A stretch of DNA of 13,583 bases from Hamiltosporidium magnivora (lineage: Eukaryota > Microsporidia > Dubosqiidae): the NCBI GenBank assembly GCA_004325065.1, contig PITI01000367.1, forward strand, positions 1 to 13,583, given 5' to 3'. Position 1 is the first letter of the stretch, and every line of letters starts with the position of its first letter. Positions 1 through 8,519 of this stretch are shown here, piece by piece. The notes beneath the pieces are model-generated. The model ran no database searches. It worked only from the letters and a program-made list of their open reading frames with translations, and had not been told where the DNA came from. Position numbers and translations under genes: made by a program.

Positions 1-515
1 AGATTGCAGACTGCAGCTGAACATGTAGGTAATTGCCATGTAAAAGCATGGAAACCTAGCCTTGCTCACTGGGGTTAGAAGACTTAGCGCCTGGGGGATG
101 TACAAAATAAAACTATTTAAAGCCGGAAGAGCTAAGTAGCAGTTATACCTGTTGGTATGAAATTGCACTGTCTAGGTGGGCCCCATTTAAGTTTTTGAAA
201 CATATCTTAGCTATAAGTTTATTGGGTTCGGAAAGTGTAGAGTAAGTGAGAATGCTGCATAGTATTGGGGGAGCCGAGGGGGCTTCGGACTTCGATCACA
301 CTTCATGCAACGGAAATTAACGAACTCCGGGCAACTGCTTTGTTCATTAAATAACTTCTACGCTTTATATGAAAGGCTTTGGATGTAAGTATCTAAGGGT
401 TTACTTATGGAGTATGGGGGGTGCAGTTATTTATGTTAAACGTAGAACCGCATTAATGCCATGAAAACAAATATACCACTTGCCACTGTTTTAAAAAGTT
501 TGATATTTTAGAATT
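1..515 (+). repeat. Left copy of a ~500-bp inverted repeat (truncated at the window edge)
   Basis: Read on the + strand, this segment matches the reverse complement of 7355-7855 almost base for base over long blocks. Position 1 pairs with 7855. Examples are the opening AGATTGCAGACTGCAGCTGA, the block TTGCACTGTCTAGGTGG around 164-180, AACGAACTCCGGGCAACTGC around 320-340 and CATGAAAACAAATATA near 460-476. The best blocks are about 85% identical by eye, with a few indels in the middle. Homology fades at about 510-515. It is richer in G and C than its surroundings. The two copies share stop codons in every reading frame, so no protein is called. The element probably continues left of the window. 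It could be an old mobile-element terminus, a dispersed repeat or a structured RNA gene; the sequence does not decide. Confidence 0.85.
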
Positions 516-920
516 AAGAATTAATTTTTTTAGAAAATATCTGATACACATTAATAATATACATTTAAATTTTTTCAAAATGTCAAGTATATAAGCTATT
601 ATCTAGACATTCTAGCAACCATTTCTACTTGAAATTTGAAATTCTTTAAAAATTTTAATGATAGATCATTTATATATTCGAATAATGTCCCGAAGACGAT
701 GACTCACATCGAAATATTTAATTGTTAAAACACTTCAAGACACCAAAAAGAGTGCTCCGAATAGGATATATCTCTTTTTATTTGTTCATAAATCTTACAC
801 ATCCAATAATAGTGAGTAGAGCTTAACATGAAACACTTAGAAAGATTCTATGGGCTCAAAAAAATATTTGAAATAAAATTCGTGAATTTTCTTCTAAATT
901 GTATTATTTATCAAAAATAA

Positions 921-1290
921 CATAATAAATTTGTTTTTTTGATAGTTCTAAAGTTTCAAATAATAAAATTTAAATCAATTTTTTCGGATTTCTTTTCTAT
1001 GAATTTTCAGTTGTATAAAAAATCCTATGATAATATTGATGCTTTTTTGCCGTTTTTATGTGAATTTGTTTATATTCTCAATAATAATTGCATAAAACAA
1101 TTTTTCTTAAATTGCTTCGAAAAACTTTATACCTGATAAAATATAAGATTTTTAATAAGAATGACTATGAAGTTACACAAAAAATTAATTATTTACTACA
1201 ACATATCCTTAAAAAGAACATTTGTTTTGGAGAAAGAAAATTCTTCATAAGAATAAATTTCTTCGAGAAAAAAGACGGAATTAAATAAAA
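921..1290 (+). pseudogene. Possible decayed, frameshifted paralogue of the downstream LRR protein (N-terminal region)
   Basis: Two overlapping open frames follow each other on the + strand: 921-1136 and, after a +1-type shift near 1130, the frame that ends at 1288. The first encodes a stretch with the pattern F-x-LY, then about eight residues, then FL-x-FL, an Ile/Leu, a run of Asn, and FFLN...LY. The intact LRR protein has the same spacing at residues 146-186 (FFLYE, FLDFL, FEIKN, FENFL, ILYY). The second frame reads D-Y-E...Q-K-I-N-Y-L-L and could match residues 201-214 (DFRTLQQEIDN...). The first frame has no ATG at a sensible place and no CCC motif, and I cannot follow the LRR part further downstream. 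AT-rich DNA favours such residues by chance, so the call is tentative. Confidence 0.33.
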
Positions 1291-4090
1291 ATAGTCGGAA
1301 AGTGAAAAGATTAAATGTTAAAGCAGAAACGAAGTTTTTAAAAAATTGGAATTAAATAAAATTAAGCAGATTTATATGCTAAAATAGAAAAGATTCTAAA
1401 ATTTCATTGAGAAATTGCACAAGAACGGCAAATAATTCATATATGAAAGACATAAAAATATACGAGAAACAGACACGGTGAGAGTATAAATTTTTTTTGG
1501 AAGGATTTAAGAAATTATGGCTCAGATAATGAAGTTTAGGATTATTTTCGGCATTTTTTTCTTATGAATTAAAAAGGAATAAAGTTCCTACGAACTTAAC
1601 CACTAGTTTAATAATATTGTACAATCTGTGCATTTATTCAAAAAATTAACCAATTAGCCATTAAACTCGTGGATAAGAACTTGATTTTAAGCTTACTGAT
1701 AAAACAAGGTACATTATTTTTAGAAATTTCGTTAGGTGCGTTATAGTTTCTTGATTTTTTCATTTGTTTTTAGGACCACATCTCTTCAAACACTTAAATA
1801 TACTTTTTAACTTTCTCATCTTGAATTTCTAGCTCACTTTTAAAATTTTCTAAGCAAAATCAGGATTTTTTTAAAATTTATTTTTCTTCTTCTGATTAAA
1901 TTGCTTTGATCTTTACTAAGCTTCGGTGCTTTATTTATTGGGTTAATTTATGTACCGTTTATTTTTATCGCATTGCGCCGCGATTTTCGATAGCTTTAAG
2001 GCATGTAGTGTTTTTCTTTACAATAAAAAAGGTTTTTTTGCACTAGAATCCTTTTATAGGTATTTATTGATCGTAAACCTTCCTATTTATCTTTATTATA
2101 AGTTTCTTACTTAAAACAGATATAAAATTCGATTAGAATATTCAAAAACATACTTTGTTTCTGCAATTTTTATTGCGAATATAAATAAATTATACAGAAA
2201 GAAAGTAAAAAAGATTGCTTTTATAATAAAATAGTTTTTGCAACGAAAAAAAAATTAGATAAAAAATCTGGACATATTGATTTTGTTTACTTTTTTGAAA
2301 ATAAAACATTTAGAAAAATAATAAAAATATATTTATTACTGTTATTATTCTTGCCAAATGATACAAGCTTGAAAGTACATGTAAGAATAAGTAATGCACA
2401 TGTTTTTTTGAACCAAACAAACTTTATAAAGCGTTTAAATTCTACTTTTATACCTTGTTTTGAAATATTTATTAATAAATCCTTTTGCAGGCATTTTTAT
2501 TTGAAACAAATGATTGATTTCTTATATTTTGCGAACCAATTTAACATTTCGAGGTGATTCGTCGCGTTGAGTCATTACTGACTACATGGATTATTTCGCC
2601 CTTTAATCTTTTCATAATTACATTATTTATTAAAAATTCAAATGATGGTTCCTTAAACTAAAAAAAATATCTTCTTATCGATTAGAAAGATTTAATTTGG
2701 ATTGCCAAACTGCTACTTTATACTTTTTTTTACCCACAATATTTATTCTTTTAAAAGAAAGTTTTTTTTATTTCTGAACTTTATGTGAATTTCAACCAAT
2801 TCTTGTGATATTTGATTTTTTTTCTTCTTAGTTGATGTTTTCTAGCTATATTTTTGTTATTTAATTTTTATGTTTTAGCAATTCAAAATTGTTTCTAATC
2901 TGGTATATTTACTGGTTTTTTTATTCTTCTTCTTATAAAGTCTATTTTTTTAGCTTCACATAATTATATTTTGATAGTAGTTTTTGTTCTTTATTTCTAT
3001 TCTTATTTCATATTTTTCTTTTTTATTTAATAATGCTATTGTTGTTCGCAAAGTTTAAGAATCTACACTTTAATTCAACTTAAAACCCTTTTTACCTTTG
3101 TCATGATAATCCGTTATTTAGTTATTACATAGATATTATTTTTTTGTAAATGTTTTAACTTGAGCCGATATAATCATTCTTGAATTTTTTTGGCGCAAAA
3201 TAATTTAGTACATGTAACCAAATATTTTTTTAGTTTTCTACCTTTAAACTTATAAAAAAAATGAATTTGAATTCAAGTTTCGTTATTTTATTTATTGCTG
3301 TGCTTTTCTTATAATTTAATTTTGACTTTCGGTATATTAATCTAACAAACCATCGATTATGAAATTAAAAATATTGAAAAACAAAAAATACTTGGTTACT
3401 TTACTGAGTATTTTCAATATTAACATTCTGTTCTAAGAGAAAGCTTTGGAATTTAAAAAAAATCGCCTGGACTAAGTCTCTTTTTTGTTCTTCATATTCT
3501 AACTTCTCACGGTTTTGATTATATCGTTCTGTTTTCGACCTTTTTTTGCTATTTTCAGCCAATAGTGTGATCACAGCCATTTTATAGATAATTTTGTATT
3601 CAAGATTTTTAATTCTGGCCGTTTTTCAATTGTTTCATGCCTGCCTGTATGTTTAATGAAAATTTAAGTGAATAAAATTTGATCTTTTCATTTTGACAAT
3701 AATATATGCTCTTTCCTTGTTCTCACTACAATTTGATTTCGAATCCACACCTCTTCACAAATAAAAAAAATAGTTTAGACTGTATTTTGTGTGTTATTTA
3801 GAGAATTAATGCCATTTTTAGCGTACTTCGAAATACCATACCGTTCTATTATTCATCAGGTACTAATAAAAAGTTCTTTTAAATAAATTTCGAAGAAAGG
3901 ATTTTTGAGTATGGTTTTTAAATATAAAAACTTAAGAAAAGGCAAAAAAATCATCAATATAGATATATAAAACAGTACAAATCCATGACTTGTCAGACAA
4001 TATAAATGTAAAAAACTTTTTCGACTAAATAAACGCTTCAATGTATTAGCATATCTGACTCGCAAATATAATTTATTTGTAGTATATTAT

Positions 4091-4340
4091 TTTTAAATAA
4101 CTTAAACAATTCCGAATAAAGTTTTTTTTTACAATGGGAACATGATTATATGTTAATTTGGTTTTAAAAACTCAATCAATTCCGAAAAAGTATTTTTTGT
4201 GATATGAACACTATTATATGTTAATTTATTTTTTAGTACCAATAAAACATTCCGAAGTATGTCGTTTTCATTTTGTAGATGCATTTACTCGAATATAAAA
4301 TAGAAAATACTTCAAATTAATCCGAACAAATTTCCAGCGC
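4091..4340. repeat. Diverged tandem array with an exact 70-bp period
   Basis: The hexamer TCCGAA occurs at 4111, 4181, 4251 and 4321, exactly 70 bases apart each time, preceded by A-rich sequence. Units 1 and 2 also share ATTATATGTTAATTT at the same offset (about 4145 and 4215), and each of the first three units has a T-run after TCCGAA. Units 3 and 4 are more diverged. The period is not a multiple of three, so this is not a protein repeat. No function is evident. It lies about 550 bp upstream of the LRR gene. Confidence 0.7.
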
Positions 4341-4880
4341 TGCTTATATAAAAAAGTATCAGATTTTTACCCAAAGTCGTACCTTTGAATTTTTCCCCAC
4401 AAAAACCAGAATTAAATCTTGAAAAGCTAATACGGAGTCAAAACTAGTCTTATCCAATTGTAAAATGATATGCATACATTACCTACTAAGTTTTGAATTC
4501 GAACACTTGTTCTAGATCACAAGTCAAAATTTGATAGACATATATTTTTTTGTTTTTTGAAATATTTAACGCTATATTTGTTAAAAAAATTAAGTCTAAG
4601 CTCTAAAATTTGTGTTATGCTGCCAATATTGCCATAATACTGTCTTTTAACTCTAGTAGTAATAATTAAATATCTTTCACTGATTTTCACCGTATAAAAA
4701 AGCACTTCTATTTTCGCAATAGTTCATCTCTTTTCAAAGAATATTGCGAATTTCTTTGTTTTTTTAGTTTAAATTTTTTCGCTTAAGACATTTATAGTTT
4801 AAAAAATTGAACAAATTAAGTGAGTAAATGAGACAAATTAACTATTTAAATATGTTCTATAAATAAAATAAAATTAAATA

Positions 4881-4890
4881 CCCCAATAAA
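4881..4890 (+). promoter_or_regulatory. CCC-type start signal of the LRR gene
   Basis: CCCC at 4881-4884 is followed by AATAAA and then directly by the ATG at 4891. C-rich blocks just before the start codon are a known transcription/start signal in microsporidian genomes. The same layout precedes the other two complete genes here. It is the main reason for taking the ATG at 4891 rather than the in-frame ATG at 4963. Confidence 0.6.
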
Positions 4891-7236
4891 ATGCAAACAT
4901 ATTCAAAGAATAATGTAGTCAATAGTTTTATAAAAAACTTTTTATTCCAAAACAAAATATTAATGAAAGTACTTCTAATTTCATTCATTTTCAGCAAATG
5001 CATAGATATTAGATTATTTTACGTAGATAAAACAGTTGAAATTGGCCAAAGTAGAACAAATTCAAACACATTCGATTCAATAGTGGCAAGCACTACTATA
5101 TTTGTGAAAGATGAAAATAAATGTTACGAAATTTCCCAATTTGAAGACTATATTAAGTCAAATCATCTAGCCAAAACAATCAATAATTTTGCAGTTCAAT
5201 ACAAAGCTGAATCAAAACTTACTGTTGGATTATTTGAAAGAAATCCAGGAATAAAGAATTTTTTTGTCGGAAAAATACCGAAAAAACAGTTAGAAGTTTT
5301 ACTTTTACTTTTAAACCGCAGTAGTTTCTTTTTGTACGAAACTTTAAGTCAAAATACATTTTTGGATTTTCTAAGCCTTTCAAAATTTTTTGAAATAAAA
5401 AATGAAAAAAAATTTGAGAATTTTCTGAAGGAATTGATTTTATACTATAATAAAAAGCTGAAGGATGAGTATTTTAAGAATTTGACGATAGATTTTCGAA
5501 CATTGCAGCAAGAAATAGATAATTGGGTGATTTTAAAATCTTTTGACATATTACTTCATTATTTAGATATAAATTTTATCCTTTACAGAAATAATCTCTC
5601 TGAAACATTCGAAGGTGAAATTTTAGATAAAAATACTTTTTTTTTAAATGTCGGAGATAATGTTGATATCACTATTTCACCAACTCTCGTACATACTTGG
5701 CAAACATTCTATCGTTCTTTTTCCAAACAACCGTTTTTAAATTTCCTCTTAAAACTTATAAGTGTTAATATAGTCGAAGTTACCGGTTTTCAGGAAGCTA
5801 ATATTTTCGAATTCGGACTTTTAATGGATCTTATACCACAAAAAGCAGATATTCTTTATGTTCATGATACATTAACATATAGAATATTGGGTTTATTATG
5901 TGTTTTTTCATTTACAGAAACTATAAGAATCTTGAAGATTAAAGATAAAACATTGGATACAGCCTCTATGTATAAATTATTTGGATTTAAAAAATTAAGA
6001 AATCTTATAATTGAGGTTGAAATTCTATCAAATTCTGTATTGGATTCGATATTTGAAGTTGTAAAAGGTATGAATTTAGAATCGCTAAGCATTACTTGTG
6101 AAGATTTTTTGAATACATCAAAAAATTTAACAGTAGAAATGCCGAAAAAAATTCCTTGTTACAATTTTTCAATTCGCAAATATTTTAGCATTGGCGATGA
6201 TGCGTTTAAATCTATGATAGTTAAATCGTACGGAAATGTTCTTACATCAATCTCTGTAGAAATAGCTAATTTTAGTGCAGATGAAATTTTAAATTTTTTT
6301 TCTGTATTTCCAAACCTTACTGGATTGTGTATTTGTAATAATGAAACAATCAAAGGAAATGAAGATTTAATATTACCTAATTTTGAAAAATACAAGTTGA
6401 AAAGTTTAAAATTGCAGAAATTTGTTATAGGTTCTGAGCTTTTAAACCAGATCTTAAATGCTTCTGATATAAAATTCCTTTCTCTTGTAAAATGCCAGAT
6501 CAAAGTTGTTCCTGATTTATTTCAAAATCCATCTTCTCCTAACAACTCTTTAGAGACATTGGATATCTTTGATTCGAATTTTATTCCTTCATTTTTTTAC
6601 AACAATTTTGTTTTTAGAATAAAAAATTTAAAAAGATATAATTATTCAGGAACTTATATGAAATTTGAGATGGTTAGGCATAATTCACAATTTGATAGCG
6701 AAATATTCAATTCTAACACACTTTTAGATATTTCTAATAACGAGATCTCAAACCTATCAAACAAAGATGCAAATAATTTAGAATTTAATCTAATAGCTTT
6801 ATATTTTAGAGATTGTAGTTTTAAAAGATTTATACTTAAAGATATTGAATTAAATTTAAATGAAGCTTTCGTGTTTCGTTCAATGAGAAGTATAGTTAAT
6901 CTGACTCTAAATAATGTAAGATATACGGAAGAAGCTCATTCTTTAAGTTATATTCTTAATCATTCTACTTTTTCTGAAAATTTAAAATCTCTTTGTTTAA
7001 TCAATATGGATTTGTATTTAAATGATGTCAAATCTTTGAATTGCTTATCTTCAATGGAGAATCTTACGTTAAATAATATTCAGAAAAGCCAAAAAGGTTC
7101 TTGTTTTACGGCCTTAAAGAGATTATCTTTTCCCAAATTAGGAGAAATTAATATTATTGAAGATAATGATAAAGATTATTTGTTATATTTAAAAGAAGAA
7201 TTTCCACAAGAAATGTTAAAATTTAGTAAAAATTGA
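4891..7236 (+). CDS. Leucine-rich-repeat protein, probably secreted or membrane-targeted
   Basis: The protein has 781 residues. A hydrophobic stretch at about 26-35 (KVLLISFIF followed by SKC) directly after Met25 looks like a signal peptide or signal anchor. If translation started at Met25 (ATG at 4963) it would be a classical signal peptide. The CCC motif favours Met1, giving a longer hydrophilic leader. Residues 128-190 (IPKKQLEVL..., FLDFLSLSKFFEI) resemble the helical part of Skp1/BTB-type modules, which is inference only. From about 345 to 750, irregular LRR-like segments recur, for example IRILKI (345), LRNLII (369), LESLSI (396), LKSLKL (503), LETLDI (554), LLDISNN (611), LTLNN (671), LKSLCL (698) and LTLNN (725). 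No catalytic motif or transmembrane tail is seen. The gene stands alone, flanked by gene-poor DNA and lying between the two inverted repeats, as is usual for multicopy microsporidian LRR families. The family call is fairly sure; the function is unknown. Confidence 0.85.
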   Translation: MQTYSKNNVVNSFIKNFLFQNKILMKVLLISFIFSKCIDIRLFYVDKTVEIGQSRTNSNTFDSIVASTTIFVKDENKCYEISQFEDYIKSNHLAKTINNFAVQYKAESKLTVGLFERNPGIKNFFVGKIPKKQLEVLLLLLNRSSFFLYETLSQNTFLDFLSLSKFFEIKNEKKFENFLKELILYYNKKLKDEYFKNLTIDFRTLQQEIDNWVILKSFDILLHYLDINFILYRNNLSETFEGEILDKNTFFLNVGDNVDITISPTLVHTWQTFYRSFSKQPFLNFLLKLISVNIVEVTGFQEANIFEFGLLMDLIPQKADILYVHDTLTYRILGLLCVFSFTETIRILKIKDKTLDTASMYKLFGFKKLRNLIIEVEILSNSVLDSIFEVVKGMNLESLSITCEDFLNTSKNLTVEMPKKIPCYNFSIRKYFSIGDDAFKSMIVKSYGNVLTSISVEIANFSADEILNFFSVFPNLTGLCICNNETIKGNEDLILPNFEKYKLKSLKLQKFVIGSELLNQILNASDIKFLSLVKCQIKVVPDLFQNPSSPNNSLETLDIFDSNFIPSFFYNNFVFRIKNLKRYNYSGTYMKFEMVRHNSQFDSEIFNSNTLLDISNNEISNLSNKDANNLEFNLIALYFRDCSFKRFILKDIELNLNEAFVFRSMRSIVNLTLNNVRYTEEAHSLSYILNHSTFSENLKSLCLINMDLYLNDVKSLNCLSSMENLTLNNIQKSQKGSCFTALKRLSFPKLGEINIIEDNDKDYLLYLKEEFPQEMLKFSKN

Positions 7237-7354
7237 TATTAAAAGTTTTGAAAATTTATTTTTTTATTAAGCTTAATATGTTGAAGTTCTTCTTTTAAAA
7301 GTAAAGAAATTTAACAAAATTTGATTTTATACATAATTGATTAGTTCATTTAAA

Positions 7355-7855
7355 AGTATCACATCTTTTTAAATAGTAGCAAGTGTTATATTTGTTTTCA
7401 TGACATTAATGCAGTTTTAGGTTTAATATAAATAAATGTTACACCGACACTCCATCGGTACCCCCTACGATACCTAATCTCAAAGACTTTCTTCCACCAG
7501 GTGTGTAAATCTAATTACTAAGTGAGGCAGTTGCCCGGAGTTCGTTAATCTCTGTTTCATCGAGTGTGATAGAAGCCCTTTCTGGGCTCCTCCAAGAATA
7601 TGCAGCATTCCCACTTACTCTACACTTTCTGAACCCAATGAAATTCTTGCTAAGATATATTTCCGAGTCTTACATGGGGTCCACCTAGACAGTGCAATGT
7701 CATACCAACAGGTATAATATGCTACTTAGCTTTTCCGGCTCTAAATAGTTTTTATATCTCCTTTGTGCCAAGTCTTCTGTTCTGTGTGAAGAAGAGCTAG
7801 TTTTCCATATTTTTACATTGCGATTACTCACATGATCAGCTGCAGTCTGCAATCT
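7355..7855 (-). repeat. Right, inverted copy of the ~500-bp repeat
   Basis: Read on the - strand from 7855 to about 7355, it aligns with 1-515. Shared landmarks are AGATTGCAGACTGCAGCTGA (7855-7836), CACTGTCTAGGTGG (about 7694-7681), AAGTGTAGAGTAAGTG (about 7629-7614), AACGAACTCCGGGCAACTGC (about 7546-7527) and CATGAAAACAAATATA (about 7412-7397). A perfect 5-bp hairpin, AGCCC with GGGCT around a 5-base loop, lies at 7574-7588, and the other copy has a related AGCC/GGCT hairpin at 272-284. In the frame of the 90-codon open stretch, stops at 7700-7702, 7685-7687 and 7670-7672 have exact counterparts at 158, 173 and 188. The outer boundary may extend beyond 7855, since the left copy is cut by the window edge. 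Confidence 0.85.
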
Positions 7856-8232
7856 AGTTACATAAAAAGCTAGTAATAAATTTGTAGAAAAGTTTCGATA
7901 TTTCTTAGACTTTGTCCTTCTAATATAAACTTCCATGAAAGAACTTAAAATATAGTGTTGTTTTATTCCCATTAAAAATTCTTACAATGAGTGCATAGAT
8001 AAATTTCCGACGCACATTTCCAAGCTCATTTTTTTACTGTGGTCATACTCCCTTCACTGTAAAATATAATTAAAGAAATTATAAAAGATTTTTCTTTTGT
8101 AACTTCACAAGCAATTTATATCTAACCAAATATAAAAAACATTTTTAAAATAGCTTAATTCTTAATTTCTCAGTTGTATAAATATTTTTTATATTTGTAC
8201 ATCTTTTCATACTATTTATATATTACTTCTAG

Positions 8233-8390
8233 TCTTTAGCTCTCTTCTTTTTATCATATTTCGTTTAATCTATAAATAAATTCTTATCTTTCATTTTAAT
8301 CTTTTATTTTCCTTTACCTTCATATTATTTTTAAATTATTTCAATCTTTAGATTTCTTCTTTTATATTATTTCTTATAATCTATATAACT
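8233..8390. repeat. Weak tandem duplication with a period of about 111-112 bp in a T-rich spacer
   Basis: The stretch TCTTTAG...TTCTTCTTTT...ATTTC...TAATCTATA appears at 8233-8274 and again at 8345-8385. TCTTTAG recurs 112 bases apart and TAATCTATA 111 bases apart. The sequence is of low complexity, so convergence by composition is possible. It lies upstream of the glutamyl-tRNA synthetase gene. Confidence 0.4.
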
Positions 8391-8503
8391 TTCTTTATTA
8401 TTCTTATATAACGTTTGTAACTTATATCTTCGATATATCCTTTTTATATTTAAATTTTTTTTATGATTAAAAAACAATTTGTTATCTTTTTAAAAATTTA
8501 AAA

Positions 8504-8519
8504 CCCTACCAAAATACAA
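8504..8519 (+). promoter_or_regulatory. GUS1: CCC-type start signal of glutamyl-tRNA synthetase
   Basis: CCC at 8504-8506 followed by TACCAAAATACAA leads straight into the ATG at 8520. It matches the layout before the other complete genes of the window and supports this start. Confidence 0.55.

Larger units (their letters stand above)
516..4890. other. Long gene-poor, AT-rich stretch before the LRR gene
   Basis: About 4.4 kb without an intact gene that I can support. Open frames here are no longer than about 70 codons and consist mostly of Phe, Ile, Leu, Asn and Lys, as expected from the base composition. The + strand is strongly T-rich from about 1750 to 3750. What can be singled out is a possible decayed LRR-family fragment at 921-1290, a second weaker fragment at about 2351-2557, and a 70-bp-period tandem array at 4091-4340. 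I found no tRNA, rRNA or other RNA gene here. Confidence 0.7.
7237..8519. other. Intergenic stretch with the right repeat copy and a T-rich spacer
   Basis: It holds the inverted copy of the ~500-bp repeat (7355-7855), then AT-rich DNA, then a pyrimidine-rich spacer (about 8160-8500) with a weak tandem duplication and the start signal of the next gene. A 90-codon open frame on the - strand (7700-7972) runs partly through the repeat. I do not call it a gene because its stop codons are shared with the other repeat copy and it resembles nothing I know. Confidence 0.65.

Noticed and set aside
1..515. The GC-richer left repeat as an rRNA fragment
   Set aside because: None of the strongly conserved small- or large-subunit rRNA stretches that I know occur in it.
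1277..1418. GGAATTAAATAAAA repeated 71 bases apart, as a tandem repeat
   Set aside because: Only the 14-base A/T-rich core matches; the rest of the two units does not align at the same offset.
3730..3755. TTCGAATCC resembling a tRNA T-loop / B box
   Set aside because: The flanking bases do not form the 5-bp T stem and no acceptor or anticodon arm is found at the right distances.
3856..4065. 69-codon hydrophobic open frame on the - strand
   Set aside because: No start signal, no family resemblance; a Phe/Leu/Ile-rich peptide is expected from the base composition.
4517..4705. 62-codon open frame on the - strand
   Set aside because: No start signal or recognisable motif; length within chance for this composition.
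516..4890. CRISPR array or other prokaryotic system
   Set aside because: No short identical repeats with unique spacers; the genes are clearly eukaryotic. The 70-bp array is a simple diverged tandem repeat.
7700..7972. 90-codon open frame on the - strand starting at 7972
   Set aside because: It runs through the right repeat copy, its stop is shared with the left copy (position 158), it lacks the CCC start signal and it matches no family I know. Kept only as a finding.
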